A DNA stretch of 64,000 nt from Tetrahymena elliotti 4EA (GCA_000231825.2 JH720398.1:15221-79220); one strand, 5' to 3'. Numbered from the stretch's first letter, positions 13,022 to 25,418 are shown. The notes: generated by a model from the sequence alone, not told the origin. Program-made: numbers and translations.

Positions 13022-15829
13022 TCATTATTGCTTGTTTTCTTCATTGTTTTAATGTTCTTAGTTTTGTTATTATTGATTTTCAGATTCGCTAGCATTGGAA
13101 TTCTTGTAAATAGCTTCACCAATCTTTTGGGCAGCATTGTTAACATTTTGAATTTAAGTTTTGAGCTTTTCAACGTCTTCAGAACCTAAGTTGGCATTGT
13201 TAAGGGTTTCCTTGAGTTCAGCGAGTTCCTTTTCGATTTCAGTAACAACATCAGTGGGGAGCTTGCTCTTGTGACTGGCAAGGGACTTTTCGGTGTTGTG
13301 GAAGACCTTGTCACCTTCGTTCTTGAGGTCAACAAGTTCTCTCTTCTTGTTATCTTCTTCCTTGTGAGCTTCAGCTTCCTTAATCATATCTTCGATTTGG
13401 GACTTGCTGAGACCACCAGAAGATTAGATAACGACGTTTTGTTACTTACCAGTACCCTTATCCTTAGCAGTGACGTGGACGATACCAGATTGATCAATAT
13501 CGAAAGTAACTTCGATTTGAGGAACACCCTTAGGAGCAGGGGGGATATCAGCAAGATCGAATTAACCGAGGAGTTTGTTATCCTTGACCATGGGTCTTTC
13601 ACCTTAGAAGACTCTGATGGAGACGACGGTTTGGTTGTCACCAGCAGTAGAGAAAACTTAGGATTTTCTGGTGGGGATGGTAGTGTTTCTTTCAATCATC
13701 TTGGTCATGACACCACCGTAGGTTTCAATACCTAAGGTAAGGGGGGTAACGTCGAGAAGAATAACGTCCTTGAAGACACCACCGAGAACGGCACCTTGGA
13801 TGGCAGCACCAGCAGCGACGGCTTCATCGGGATTGACGGATTTATTGGGGGTCTTACCGAAGAAGTCAGCGACGAGCTTTTGGACCATGGGGATACGGGT
13901 AGAACCACCGACTAAGATAACTTCGTCGATCTTGTCCTTGGTGAGACCGGAGTCCTTTAAGCAGATTTCGCAAGGCTTGATGGTCTTCTTTAAGAAGTCA
14001 CCGCACAAGCTTTCGAATTTAGCTCTAGTGATTTATAAGTTGCAATGCTTGGGACCAGAGGCATCAGCAGTCAAGTAAGGCAAGTTGATTTCAGTGGTGT
14101 TGGTGGAGGAGAGTTCGCATTTGGCCTTTTCAGCAGCTTCTCTGACTCTTTGGATGGCCATCTTGTCGGAGTGGATATCAATACCAGATTGGGACTTGAA
14201 TTCCTTGATGATGTATTCAGCGATCATACCGTCGACATCTTCACCACCACAAGAGGTATCACCATTGGTAGCCTTGACTTCGAAGACACCATCAGCTAAT
14301 TCTAAAATGGAAATATCGAAAGTACCACCACCTAAGTCATAGACAGCAACAACTTTGCCACCGGTTTTTTCCATACCGTAAGCCAAAGCAGCAGCAGTGG
14401 GTTCGTTGATAATTCTCTTAACTTCCAAACCAGCGATTTCACCAGCATCCTTGGTGGCTTATCTTTATTGATCGTTGAAATAAGCAGGGACGGTAACGAC
14501 GGCCTACTTAACAGTCTTACCCAAGTAAGCTTCAGCAGTTTCTTTCATCTTGGTTAAGACGAAGGAACCAACTTATGAGGGAGAGTAGTTCTTACCCTTG
14601 GCAGAAACCCAAGCGTCACCGTTGGCATTTCTGACGACCTTGTAAGACAAGTGCTTAGCATCCTTTTGGACCATAGGGTCTTCAAATTTTCTACCAATCA
14701 ATCTCTTGGTGGCATAAAGAGTGTTTTCAGGGTTAGTAACAGCCTATTTTAATTTAATAAAAAATTTATTATTTTTGAATGATTAATAAATTTGATTGAA
14801 TTTAATTAGTTTCTTTCTTTCTATATATCTATCTTCTACATAAGCTAATTTAATAACTCATTTCATGCAAATATCTTTCTTTTTTTTAATATCTAGAATT
14901 ATTCCTATTTTTCTTTATTTAGATCTTTCTAATTTTATTATCTTCTATTGGTAAATGAATCAATCTTTTATTTTTAAATGGCTCTAGCTTTCTTTCATCA
15001 CTTTGTCATTTCCTAAGGTTATTTATATTGGTGTGCTTTTATTTATACTGCTGCTTGCTTGTGGTTATGTATTACCAGCAACATATTTATTTGTTTGCAA
15101 GTATCAATCATTAGGCTGTATATCTTTGTAGTAAAAGTAAGAAAATATTTGAAGTATTGTTGTAACCATTACGAAGGAATGGCTCACTTCATTTATTCCT
15201 TAAATTTATGTAACTAAAAAGTCTTTAGTTAATGATGATTAATTTGCCATTCTTTATTCAACTTTAGTTTCAGAGTTAATTATATTCCATTAAAGTTTTT
15301 TTCTTCTTTAGATAGAATTTTTGAAAGATATTTGCAAGACAAAAGGCTTTTAAAAATAAGAAGCCCTCATTGTATGAGCATTTGAGTTAAACTTTAAAGT
15401 AGAAGTTAGATTCAGCAAGTATTATAATGAATAGTCGTATGTTTACCTATCTCTTGGCGGGAGCACCAACGAGTCTGGAACCATCTTGAAGGATAGCAAC
15501 GACAGAGGGAGTAGTTCTGAAACCTTCAGCATTTTCAATAATCTTGGGAGCATTACCTTCCATAATAGCAACACAAGAGTTAGTAGTACCCAAATCGATA
15601 CCAATAATGTCAGATGAGCCAGCACTAATAATAAATAATAATTAAATTAATTTTAAAAATTTAAATTAAAAGCAAGCAATTTGACATGGAATAAGATTTC
15701 CTATTTTAATCTGAAAACAGGAAATCCTAGTCCAAAAAGCAAAAATCTGAAAGGAAGGTAGATCATTTACGCGAAACCTCTCTTAACGGTGTTGTAGAGG
15801 GAGTTATTACGAAGAATCTTAGATAACAT
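13022..15829 (-). CDS. Mitochondrial Hsp70 (DnaK type, mortalin/Ssc1)
   Basis: ATG is at 15829 and TGA at 13022-13024. Exons are 15771-15829, 15447-15624 and 13022-14743, giving 652 residues. The short first exon encodes a typical presequence ([20 protein letters not shown]: Arg/Lys, no acid). It is followed by Hsp70 signature 1 ([10 protein letters not shown]), signature 2 ([12 protein letters not shown]) and signature 3 ([14 protein letters not shown]). The substrate domain has the organellar/DnaK-type [16 protein letters not shown]. The tail is Gln/Asn/Glu-rich, not the cytosolic EEVD. It is the matrix chaperone that drives protein import, Fe-S cluster transfer and folding, with J-protein and GrpE partners. 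Codon use is strongly biased (GTC, ACC, AAG, few TAA/TAG Gln codons), unlike most neighbours, which fits high expression. The second intron is unusually long, 703 bp. Confidence 0.97.
14744..15446 (-). other. Long (703 bp) intron of the mtHsp70 gene
   Basis: The intron is bounded by GT (minus strand, at 15446-15445) and AG (14745-14744) at phase 0 between AKRQ and AVTN, an adjacency conserved in mtHsp70. It is more than ten times the usual intron length here. It has several Cys/Thr/pyrimidine-rich words on the plus strand (ctttctttcta, tgctgcttgctt) and is less monotonous than other introns. No open frame or known RNA was recognised inside it. Confidence 0.85.
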
Positions 15830-15830
15830 T

Positions 15831-16345
15831 TTCAAGAAGTGCTATTTTGTTTGTTGTTTTTCCTTTTTGGATTTTTATTTATTTGATTTTTATGAAAATT
15901 ATTATTATTTTGTGATTAACACCTCAAAATAAATTTTAAAGACAAAGTAAATCAAAATAAAGAAATTTCTTTTTGTTTCTTTGTTTTTCTTTCATGCAAA
16001 ATTCATTCCTTTTTCTTTATGTTTCTAACTTCAGTTAATCATTCATATTCATTTAAAAACATGTAAGATATTAATAGATTTATCAAGTATAAATATCTTC
16101 TCCCCCACTTATTTACTAGCTAGCTATCTATCTATCTAACTAGATCATTTATTCATTTAATCAATGAATATAAATAAATAAATACATTTATTCTCTCTTG
16201 CACTGAATTACATTTCTTAAAATTTACTTTAAATATAATTCATTTTTATATCTATTTTCATTTTTATATTTTCTTAATTTTGTTTCTGATTTATTTTGAC
16301 TTATTATTTCTCTATTATATATTATATGCTTGTAATATTCCGGAA
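15831..16345 (-). promoter_or_regulatory. Possible heat-shock elements upstream of mtHsp70
   Basis: Three inverted nTTCnnGAAn or GAAnnTTC cores lie in the 5' flank: TTCAAGAA at 15831-15838 (immediately before the ATG, so within the leader), GAAATTTC at 15962-15969 and TTCCGGAA at 16338-16345. Runs of extra TTC words surround the middle one. Such cores are bound by HSF when arrayed. In DNA this AT-rich, GAAATTTC arises easily by chance; TTCCGGAA is less likely to. The function is inferred. Confidence 0.25.
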
Positions 16346-18359
16346 ATGTCTTTCATTTTTACATATATTTATATTTAGTTAACTTACTTTATCTTTCTTA
16401 CAAAATGAATTCATAGAAAACAGATAAAACATTATATGTTGTAATATTGGCTTGATCCTCGTCTTATAATGACTAAATTTATCAATCTTTCAAACGTTCA
16501 CATGAAATTGCCCAATTAAAAACTTAATTAATCTGAAATAGCTTTTATTATTCAATCCCACCTTTCTATCTATCTATTAATCAATCTATCTCTTAATCTT
16601 CTTATCAAACAATCAATCGAAGTCATATTATTTTAGATCAAGACTATTCCTGATTAATTTAATAATTGTTAATAGTTGATCAATAGAATTATCTTTGTTA
16701 CTCAAGAAAGCAACTTAAGCCAACCATTTTTTGCATGTGAAATAAATTTAAATAGCATGATTTATAAACAAATAATTAGGATTCAATACCATATTAGCTT
16801 CAAACATTGCAGAACAAGTATTTCACATTATTATTTTTAAATCAATGTAATAAATACAAAAATCCAATCATAAAAGCACCAATAGTAGGAGAAAAAATGT
16901 CATAAAAACGAAAAATTCATTTCTAGCTTAAAACAAAAGTAGCAATTAACCTTTTGAAAGGATATTAAAAAAATGTTAACAGCAAATATTCTTAATATGC
17001 AAGTAGTAAAAAGAAGAATTGTATGTAATATATAATAAATTAAAAAATTTAGTTTGAAAATAATGCCATATTGATGGATAGAGAAATCGAAATTTAGAAT
17101 CAAATCAAAATTATTAAATCTTTTAATTTAATAATAAATAAATTTAAATAATAATTTTGAATATTCTAGATTTCTGATTCACTCTTCCAGAATTAATTTT
17201 ATGATAATTAATTTAGCTTTTTTTTATTTTTAACAAAGTCCTTGCAAACAAAACCAAATTCATTTTTATAAAACACTTAATACATTTAACAATAGAGAGA
17301 AGAATTTAATTGCATTTCATTAGTAGATATATCCTATCTTTCTATTGATAAAAATAATTTTTAGTTTTCCTTTTGTTTTTTCATAATTTTTATAAAAAGC
17401 TATCAACTCTATTTTTATGTTTATCTCTGTAAATAAACAAAAGAAAGGAAATAAATATTATATTAAAATTCTACTAAATAAAAAAATGCGCTAATCATTT
17501 TTAAAGGAAGTAAAATTTATGATATTAGATCTTTGTAATAAATATCTATAAAATGGTTCCTTTTCCCAAAAGTGACTTTTATTTTATAAAATTCATTTTT
17601 AAAACTTACTTTAGTAAATAGTGTTATTGTTAAAAGTGCCATATAAAAAAGAGATTCCAATAAATTTAAATTAAAGTATTTTATTATAATGTTAAGTTTA
17701 TTTACTGACAAGAATAATATTAGATTATTTAATAAAAACTATCATTTATTAATAAAAAATGGAATTATAAAGCTTTATATCATTCCATAAGGATAACTTT
17801 ATTTAAACTGTTATTTTTTATAATGTAAATAGACTGTTTTTTATAATAAAATTTAGTTTTATACTTTTTTATATTTGTTATCATTTTCATAAAAAAATTA
17901 TTTTTTTATTTAACATATTAAATAAAAGCTTATTTAAATTGTTAAACATGTTTCTAAAAATTCTTATTTTTATTATTTCTACAAAACAACTCAAAAGAGG
18001 ATTCATTTTATTGGTAAATTAAATCAGATTTAATTTTTATCATTTTAAAAAAATGAAAAATAATGAAAATAATTTTACTTGTTTGATGTATACATAACAT
18101 AATAAAATGAATTAGGATATTAATAATTTTTTAACTTAGTTATCATCAAAAATAGCCTGAAGACATTTATGATTACTTGCTTATATCCATCAATAAAGTG
18201 TTTATGATTTAGAATGGTAAATAAAGATTCTTTTTTCTATAGATTTTTCTTGAAAAAAGTAAAATTAATAACTTTGTGGAATAAAAGATACACTATTTGT
18301 AAATATATAAAAGGAGACTTTGAAAATTATTAAAATTATATTAGAAAAAGGTAGATAAA
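15839..18359. other. 2.5 kb AT-rich spacer with simple repeats
   Basis: This separates the divergent mtHsp70 (-) and ankyrin (+) genes. It holds short (CTAT)n/(ATCT)n runs near 16115-16145 and 16565-16605 and many poly-A/T tracts. A few short frames exist on the minus strand (e.g. 16900-17103, 17517-17711), but they are hydrophobic low-complexity readings of AT-rich DNA, and I do not accept them as genes. Confidence 0.4.
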
Positions 18360-19436
18360 ATGTTATAAAGAATAACAAATAGCTTGAAAGATAATGTTAG
18401 ACACTACTGGAGTGTATATAAAACAGATTAGATTTTACGTATTTACAATAAAGAAAAATATGACAAAATTCCTACCAAATTGAAAACTTTCAAATAATAC
18501 GAATTCATCAAAATTAACGAATATGGACTCATTTTTTATATGATTAGTGAACAAAATAAAACTGCCATTGAAAAACTTTTAAACAAGATAAATTACAAAG
18601 AAAAGGTTTTGAATGATACTCAAAATCCCTCAAAATTGAGTCCAACTACTTTTGCAATTTTAAATAACATTCCTGAAATGTCTTTATATCTTCAATAGTT
18701 TGGAGCAAACATATTTGCCCCAAATGAAGATGGAAATACTTTATTACATATTGCAGCATTTTACCGTAACTTAGAAGCTGTTAAATTTGCTATTGAAAAT
18801 AATTCAGATGTTAATGCATAAAATAAGGATGGTGACACTGCTCTTTACTATGCAATTGTCAAAGAATCACCTGAAGTTATTGAATACCTCTTATAAAAAG
18901 GAGCTAACAATTTAGTTAAAAACAAGAATGGACTCTATCCTATTCATGAAGCTACTGTTACTGGCAATATTGAAATAATAAAATTATTGGAATAAACCCT
19001 TATCGATGTTAGAAATCAAAAACCTGATTTAGATCCTATCCATTTAGCAGCTTAATTAGAATCTACAGATGTATTAAATTACCTTTTGGAAAAGAATACA
19101 TCATATGCTAATTTACTTGACAATGCTAATTAACAAACTCCTCTTCACTATGCTGTTAATTCTAAATCATATGAATGTGCTAGATATCTTTTATTAAAAG
19201 GAGCTAAGCCTAACATTTAAGATAAATTTGGTAACACTGCATTGCATTTTGCTACTTTAAATAAAGATTTAGATATGTGCTACATTTTAGATGATTTTGG
19301 ATCTGATGCTAAAATAAAAAATAAAGATGGTCTTAATTGTATTGATCTTTGTTATGTTGACAAAGACCAAACTATGATCAACTACTTCAAAGGATTAAAT
19401 AAATATTCTAAAGTTTTTCTTGAAACTTATTAATGA
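18360..19436 (+). CDS. Ankyrin-repeat protein
   Basis: A single uninterrupted exon of 358 residues runs from ATG 18360 to TGA 19434-19436. The N-terminal 110 residues are helical and basic (opening MLQRITNSLKDNVRHYW) and match no family I recognise. The rest is about seven ankyrin repeats with the usual G-T-LH-A pattern: DGNTLLHIAAFYRNLEAVKF, DGDTALYYAIVKESPEVIEY, NGLYPIHEATVTGNIEII, NQQTPLHYAVNSKSYECARY, FGNTALHFATLNKDLDMC. Ankyrin stacks bind partner proteins; no catalytic domain, signal peptide or membrane segment is present, so it is probably a cytosolic adaptor. Gln is frequently written as TAA, which extends the frame well beyond what the standard code would allow. Confidence 0.9.
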
Positions 19437-20968
19437 ATAAAAATTCTATTTAACTTTATCAAATAACGTATTAACCTAAATATTAAATATTTATTAACAT
19501 TAATTTATTTCTTTTGTTTACTTTACTTTCAAATTAAATATTAAAACAGTAAGCGATATTTATCTTAAAAATCTATTTAAAATTTAAAACTAATCTTGTC
19601 AAACTAAATTTTTTAAAAAGTAAAAATCTTTTTTTTATTTTAATGATTTTTTTAATAAATAAAAGAAAAAAATGAAAAAGTTTATTTTTAAAAACAACTT
19701 TATGAATAAAAATTCTTTTTATTTTATTTAAAATCTTTTTATTATATGTACAAAAAATGTGAATTCAATAAGTTTTTTATCTTTTAGTCCAATTAAATAA
19801 ATAAATATTTTGAAAGAAATGAAAAATTTGACTTAGAAAAAGAAATTTTATTTTTGTCTTGTATTTTAAAATCTTTTAATTTATTATAATGAAATGAACA
19901 GCCGTTTATTTTGTAAATAAAATAGTTTTTAGTGATAAAACTAAGCTAAATCATCCCATAATAAATAAAAAATTTATTAAAATTCTTCAATACAAATAAT
20001 CTTTAAGACAAATAATTAATTTTAAAACAAAATGATTTTTATTTGATTTGAAAAAAATAAATTAATTGAAACATTTTATTTAAATAATTTTGAGTTAATT
20101 TACAGGTCAATTTTTATTTAAAAATATCTAAATTAAATTAATTGAGTATTGCAAGTGTCATTTATAAGTTGTATTTTTATGTTTATCAAAAAAGGTATTT
20201 TTATTTATTTTTCAAAATATTTATTTCATATTTTTTTAAAATGAAAAAATATGGTAAAATAAAATAAAGCTCAATTTAATCACAATTGAAAAATTTTTAA
20301 TTTAAAGGCATTATAAAAGCTTTAAAGTTTTTCTATTACTTTTTTAATAACAGAAAATAAAAATATAAATTCAATGACCATCAAATCTTTATTTGAAAAT
20401 TAAATATTATAAATATAATAATATGTGGTAAAAAGACATCGATAAATCTTTTTGAATACGTTTATAGGTATAATTTAATAAACAGAAGATTTTACCAACC
20501 AATATTTAAAGGTATTGCAAAGGCTGAATTATTTACTTGGGAGTAGCAGGTAGAAAACATGTAAATAAAGAAAGAATGAATGAAAGCATAATTGGAATTT
20601 GAGAGTAAATAAGATGAGATTATAAATTTGTTAATTGATTAATTAATTGTAATAATGCTTATTAAGATTATGATTGGTAAAAAATAAAAATAAAAAAAGA
20701 AAAGTCAAAGATAAGCAAATAAATTACAACCTGAAATATTAATATTTCTTAAATATTTAACAATTTAGAAAATTAAATTACAACAAAATAGGTGTTAAAA
20801 ATTTTTTTGTTAAACAAACTAAAACCTTTTAGTTAACTCTTACTACTACTACTTAAAGATCATTACTTCAAAGAAAGCTTTTTAAAATATTAAGACTAGG
20901 CTTTCAAAATTACTAAAGCAATTGCTAAACTCTCATTAAATTATTTTCACAGCACTCATTAACTAAAT
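19437..20968. other. AT-rich spacer, no gene seen
   Basis: About 1.5 kb between two plus-strand genes. Poly-A/T and ATTT/AATA repeats dominate. No conserved frame or RNA was found. Confidence 0.4.
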
Positions 20969-23754
20969 ATGAATAATACAACAATATTAAATTAAAGCTA
21001 AGCTAATCAGCTTAAAATGTCTTAAAATAATAATAACAATATTCTGAGTCACACCCAACCCTATTCAGATTATGAAAAACCTGTTAAATATGACTAAAAA
21101 GTGTATCAGGAATTGTGTGGATGTGCTCCTAATCAGATTGTTCCTATAATGAAGGTTTTACTGGTTTTCATTATGATAGGTTCAATTATAGGATTTATTC
21201 TAAGTATTATAGGAGCTGTAAATGATGGAAGCAGTTGGATGGGTAGTTAACCAACAGAGACTTATGCACTTTTTATTACAGATATTATTTTGTGTGTGTT
21301 TATTTTTGGTTTGGCTGTCGTTACTTTTATAAATCTTATGACTAAAAATTTTGATCTTGGTATTAAAATAGAGCTCACCTTTTTCTTTGTCTTTGTCTTT
21401 TTAGCTTGCTCTTTGGCTGGAGGTATTATTGTTAAGACAATTGATTAAACCAGTTCAGTATCCTATTCATGCAGCTAAGTTTACCAAAAAATATGGCCTT
21501 CATCTGTTCTAGATGCATCCTAAATAGCATAAGAAAACTTTTGCTCTGCTAATTGTCCATGTGATTATTCTACTTCGTCTTAAGCTAGTTATCCTTTGGC
21601 AGGCTATTTTGATCCTTCAGGTCCTATTAATGCATTAGGTTGCAAGTAATACAATCCTTTATCTCAAAGTACAGTGAATTTATTATAATAACTTGAGGTA
21701 TCTTGGAAATGTGCAGGTATATGTTCAGTAAGTACTATGTACTTATTCACTGATGTAAGCATTTTATTTAAAAAATATATTCTAATTCATACAAAATAAA
21801 ATGTGAATACTGAAAACAATTATTTTATCTTTAAATTTTCCTAAAAGATAAATTTCATTTTAACCAAGCATTTAGTAGATAAATATTTCAGTTTAAATAG
21901 AAAGTTCTAATAATAATTACCTCAAATACAGCTTTTATATCATCTGATTACAGTTTAAAAACACATTTAATAAAATTTTAATTAACCCTTAAAAATTATT
22001 TTCCAAAATGAGGTTAAAAATCCCATAATTAATGAGAATTTGTGTAATCTCTCTTCAAAGAAGTTTTGTTTGAAACTATTTCCTATAAAAATAAATGAAT
22101 AAAAAATAAATACTTAATTTTAAAAGAAAAAATTTCAATACTTTAAATTCAATAGATTTCAAACAAATAAATTTATTAATTGAGCTGAGATGATTAAAGT
22201 TAAACTGAAAATTATTTAGAAAATTCATTTTACTTTTTATTTTGTCAAAATTATTTTTTAATTCTTAACTAAAAATTCTTTTGATAATATTAAAAATGAA
22301 TAAAATAGGTCAATAGAGGATAACCCAACTCATAACAAAGTTGCTTTTAGATTGCTAGCCAAAAACTCTACCCTTTGAGCAACCTATTTTTAGGAGGTGA
22401 TTTTACTATCAGTATTTTACAAACAATAATGCTACTATTTTTAATGAAATTAAAAACATTTTTGGAGAGGGATGATGTTAGATTATCTTAAGGAGTTAAA
22501 ACTGTTGATTAAGAGAAATAACAATTATATGCAGCTTCTATGATTTAGGATCCTAATAATTAATCAATAGCTCAAGACTAATCAAGCATTATTAGAGTAG
22601 AGCATGAATAGCCTATGGCTTAAAATCAAAAATTAAATTAATCAGTACAAATGTATCAATAAGAATATTCTGCACCTTAAAATTAGACTTATACTAAAAA
22701 GAAGAGTTTTGTTCAACCTCTTCATGCTTAAATGAACTCTATTCCAGGCATAGCTGGCAGCTAGCAATAAGAATAGCCTGTTGTTATAGGAATTTAAAAA
22801 TCGAATAGCTACTCTTAAGTAGCTCCTTATCCCGTTTAAAATGGAGCATAAGGTGGCTAAATTAATTCTTAATAAACAGCATCATTTCCAAATTAAGGGG
22901 GTAATCCTGATAATTAGAATAAGGTAGTACCATTAAAGGAGGTCTTAAATGGAAATAATGGAGTATAAAATTCAAATTAACCTTAGCAATAATCCTCTGA
23001 TTTAAAAACAGATATAGAATATTAGAAGCAAAGAGATTTCAGTAACTCAGTAGGATAAACAAATAATAACAATTAGACTACTTTAGATTAAAAAATATCA
23101 AACTACAGAGATGATTTTTAAGGCTAAGAGCAATCTCCTAGTTCACCTATGAGATAATCTGTAGTTTCACCATAAAGAAATAATTTTTTAGAAAGAAAAA
23201 ATTCTATAGAATAAGCACCTGTTAATAATCTATTTGATGATGATGTTGCATAAAATAAGAATAGAAATAACTTTAATAACAATAATTCTATTGTTTATTA
23301 GAACAAAAATTCAATTCATCCCTTAAGCTAGTTACAAAATCGCTAGGCTTCTGGATCATTTTAAAATGCTTCAACTATACAATAATCACCAATAAGAAAA
23401 GGATAACAAGCAGGAGGTTTATCTGTACTTGCAAATACAGGAAATTTAACTCTATAAAGTAGAAATGTAATAACTCCTGTTAATTAAAATCAAATTTATA
23501 ATGACGATCCATAAAGTCATAATTTAGACATGGCTAAACCAAAATCTAATATTAACACCTATAGACCTCAAGGAAATATAATATCTTTGAATTTAGATGC
23601 TTCTGCTCCTAATAGCTCATACTAGCTAAACGATGGAGCTTTACGTCAAACTGTGTAAAATAATAATAGCACAGTCAGTATTGGAAATAATAATAATAAC
23701 AATACAAATAAAAAGTTTTTCTCTAAATAAAATCAAAATAATATTATTGTTTGA
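20969..23754 (+). CDS. Tetraspanin-like protein with long Gln/Asn-rich tail
   Basis: Exons are 20969-21754 and 22309-23754, with a long 554 bp intron at phase 0; the product is 743 residues. Four hydrophobic helices are visible: about 63-85 (VLLVFIMIGSIIGFILSIIG), 104-124 (ITDIILCVFIFGLAVVTFI), 135-157 (LTFFFVFVFLACSLAGGII) and 290-309 (LGGDFTISILQTIMLLFLM). Between helices 3 and 4 lies a roughly 130-residue Cys-containing loop (including CSANCPCD and KCAGIC), the arrangement expected for a tetraspanin large extracellular loop, but a clean CCG motif is not evident. The remaining 430 residues are a cytosolic tail packed with Gln, Asn and Ser, mostly from TAA/TAG codons. Tetraspanins organise membrane protein clusters; the tail's job is unknown. 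The intron assignment is supported by the split of the loop and a phase match. Confidence 0.75.
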
Positions 23755-24712
23755 ATTTTATAATTTAATTTAACTAATTTATTTTTAATTTGTATTTCTA
23801 AAAAAATGTATTTAACAACTTATAATGATTTTGTAAGAGTGAATAAATAACAATTTATATCTTAAAACTTCTTGAGTTATTTATTTTTATTTTTAAAAAA
23901 TAAAAACATAAAAGATAATGATGACTGTTAATATTTTCATCTGGGTGGGAATGGATAGCAGAATTTTCTGTTTCAACTTTAAATAAAAAATATTAGCTAA
24001 AAAACTAAATAATTTAAAATCTAATATTTTTTAATTGAATAATTTTGACTCAAAAACTCATAGAAAAAACTTAGGTCTTATCTTTCATAAATATCAAATA
24101 AATTTTAAATATTTTTAATGAATAAGACAAATAAAATTGTCTTTCATCAGGAATTTATTCAAAATAATCAAATGTCAAAGAATAAATGAAATTTTTATTT
24201 TATACAACATTAATACTTTAGTCAACAAATTTAACACTACTCATTTTAAATAAACCAAAAGATATCTTGAGATTTTTTATTTGAATGAAGTATTTAAGTA
24301 TATTTAAAAATAAAATTACATGTAGACTGAATAGCAGCTGTTTCTACTATTTATTTGTTTAGTAATATTTTCTTTATTTTGTTAAGTTCTATTTTTTATT
24401 TGATTTTTTTTAATTAATCTTAGTTCTCTTTATTTTTTTTTATTTGCTTTATTTATTTGTCTGTTAGTAAATTAGTTTGTTTATTTGTTAACTTAAGAGT
24501 TTTTTTTATTAAATTAATATTTTTCTAAATTTTTTAAAGGTATTTTCTTAGTTTGATTTAATTTTTTTCTTTTTTCAGTTAAGATTTTGTTTTTTTAATT
24601 TTTTTTTTAATATTTTTTATTTTTTTTTTTAATGTCTCCCTATCTGCATGAGTTTTCCTATTAATATTTAGTTAATATATGATTGTACTAGAAAAAGAGG
24701 AGAAGGATGATT
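23755..24712. other. AT-rich spacer with a strongly T-biased strand
   Basis: From about 24345 to 24640 the plus strand is overwhelmingly T (repeated tttattt, ttttttaa, tttgttt words) with very little A-run balance. It directly precedes the GC-richer island at 24713. No protein-coding frame was recognised. A short inverted-repeat or pol III-like role cannot be read from it. Confidence 0.4.
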
Positions 24713-25192
24713 GATTGAATCAATTTATAAGTGCTTTTTCATTTCGTTAATTATAAAAGTTTTATTTTTTTTATCGATTGATTGGGTTGCGAAAGCATAA
24801 ATGCTTTGAACAAGAAAATGGTTGGTGGGTTTTCTTGTTTTCCGGGAATGAAATGAATCTGTTAAAAATCTACAATTAACTTTATTGGGCTTAAGATAAA
24901 GAAATAGCTGGATTATAGGACGGGCTGCTCTGAGCTTGCTTTATTTAATGGATTATTAAATAAATATCTTTAGATATTTGAGCATGCTCTTTGTGGTATT
25001 AAAAACGTTGTAAGCATTCCAACATATGAAGGATAAACAAGTAACAATATTAAGGCCTTTATTTTATACTGAGATTATTTCCGAAATATGTTAGTTTGTA
25101 TTTTTCACAAAATATGCTGATGCTGTCCTAAAATTCTACTCTATAATCCATATCTCTACCTCAAGCCGGCGGGCACTTATAAAGTTTCAATC
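24713..25192 (-). ncRNA. Candidate structured RNA gene or inverted-repeat element
   Basis: This 480 bp island is visibly richer in G and C than its flanks (for example gacgggctgctctgagc and caagccggcgggcac). Its two ends are complementary over 18 positions: GATTGAA + TTTATAAGTGC at 24713-24719 and 24724-24734 against GCACTTATAAA + TTCAATC at 25173-25183 and 25186-25192. Inside lie AAAGCAT/ATGCTTT (24792-24807), CAAGAAAA/TTTTCTTG (24811-24837) and AAATATC/GATATTT (24962-24979). No long reading frame fits. On the minus strand a TTTTT run (24692-24696) follows the closing stem, as a pol III terminator would; hence the strand guess. I recognise no family signature (U1-U6, SRP, telomerase and RNase P were considered). 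The alternative is a small transposon-like element with terminal inverted repeats. Confidence 0.4.
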
Positions 25193-25418
25193 GCACTTCA
25201 ACTTACTCCATAAAAAGAGGTCTTTGTTTATTTTTATTATTTAATTATCTTAAAAATTGATGGAATTAATATTTTTTGTAATTAATTTGAAATGTAAAAT
25301 ATTAGGAGGGATGGAGATCAAATTAATTTAGAAGCAATTTTAACAATAAATTTTGAATAGAAATAAATACAAGTTAAAAGTTTTTTATTTATTTATTTAC
25401 AAATTGAATTAAAATATT

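Noticed and set aside
13271..14342. Plus-strand open frames opposite mtHsp70
   Set aside because: They are antisense shadows of a highly biased coding sequence; the minus-strand protein is conserved over its whole length.
16900..17711. Small minus-strand frames upstream of mtHsp70
   Set aside because: Short, hydrophobic Phe/Ile/Leu/Asn-only peptides typical of AT-rich non-coding DNA; no start context or homology.
22318..22388. tRNA-like stretch on the minus strand (D-arm-like TTGCTCAAAGGGTAGAG and an AGC-type anticodon loop)
   Set aside because: The anticodon stem has a mismatch, there is no T-arm consensus, the acceptor ends do not pair, and the segment is the start of the second exon of the tetraspanin-like gene, where it encodes the conserved loop.
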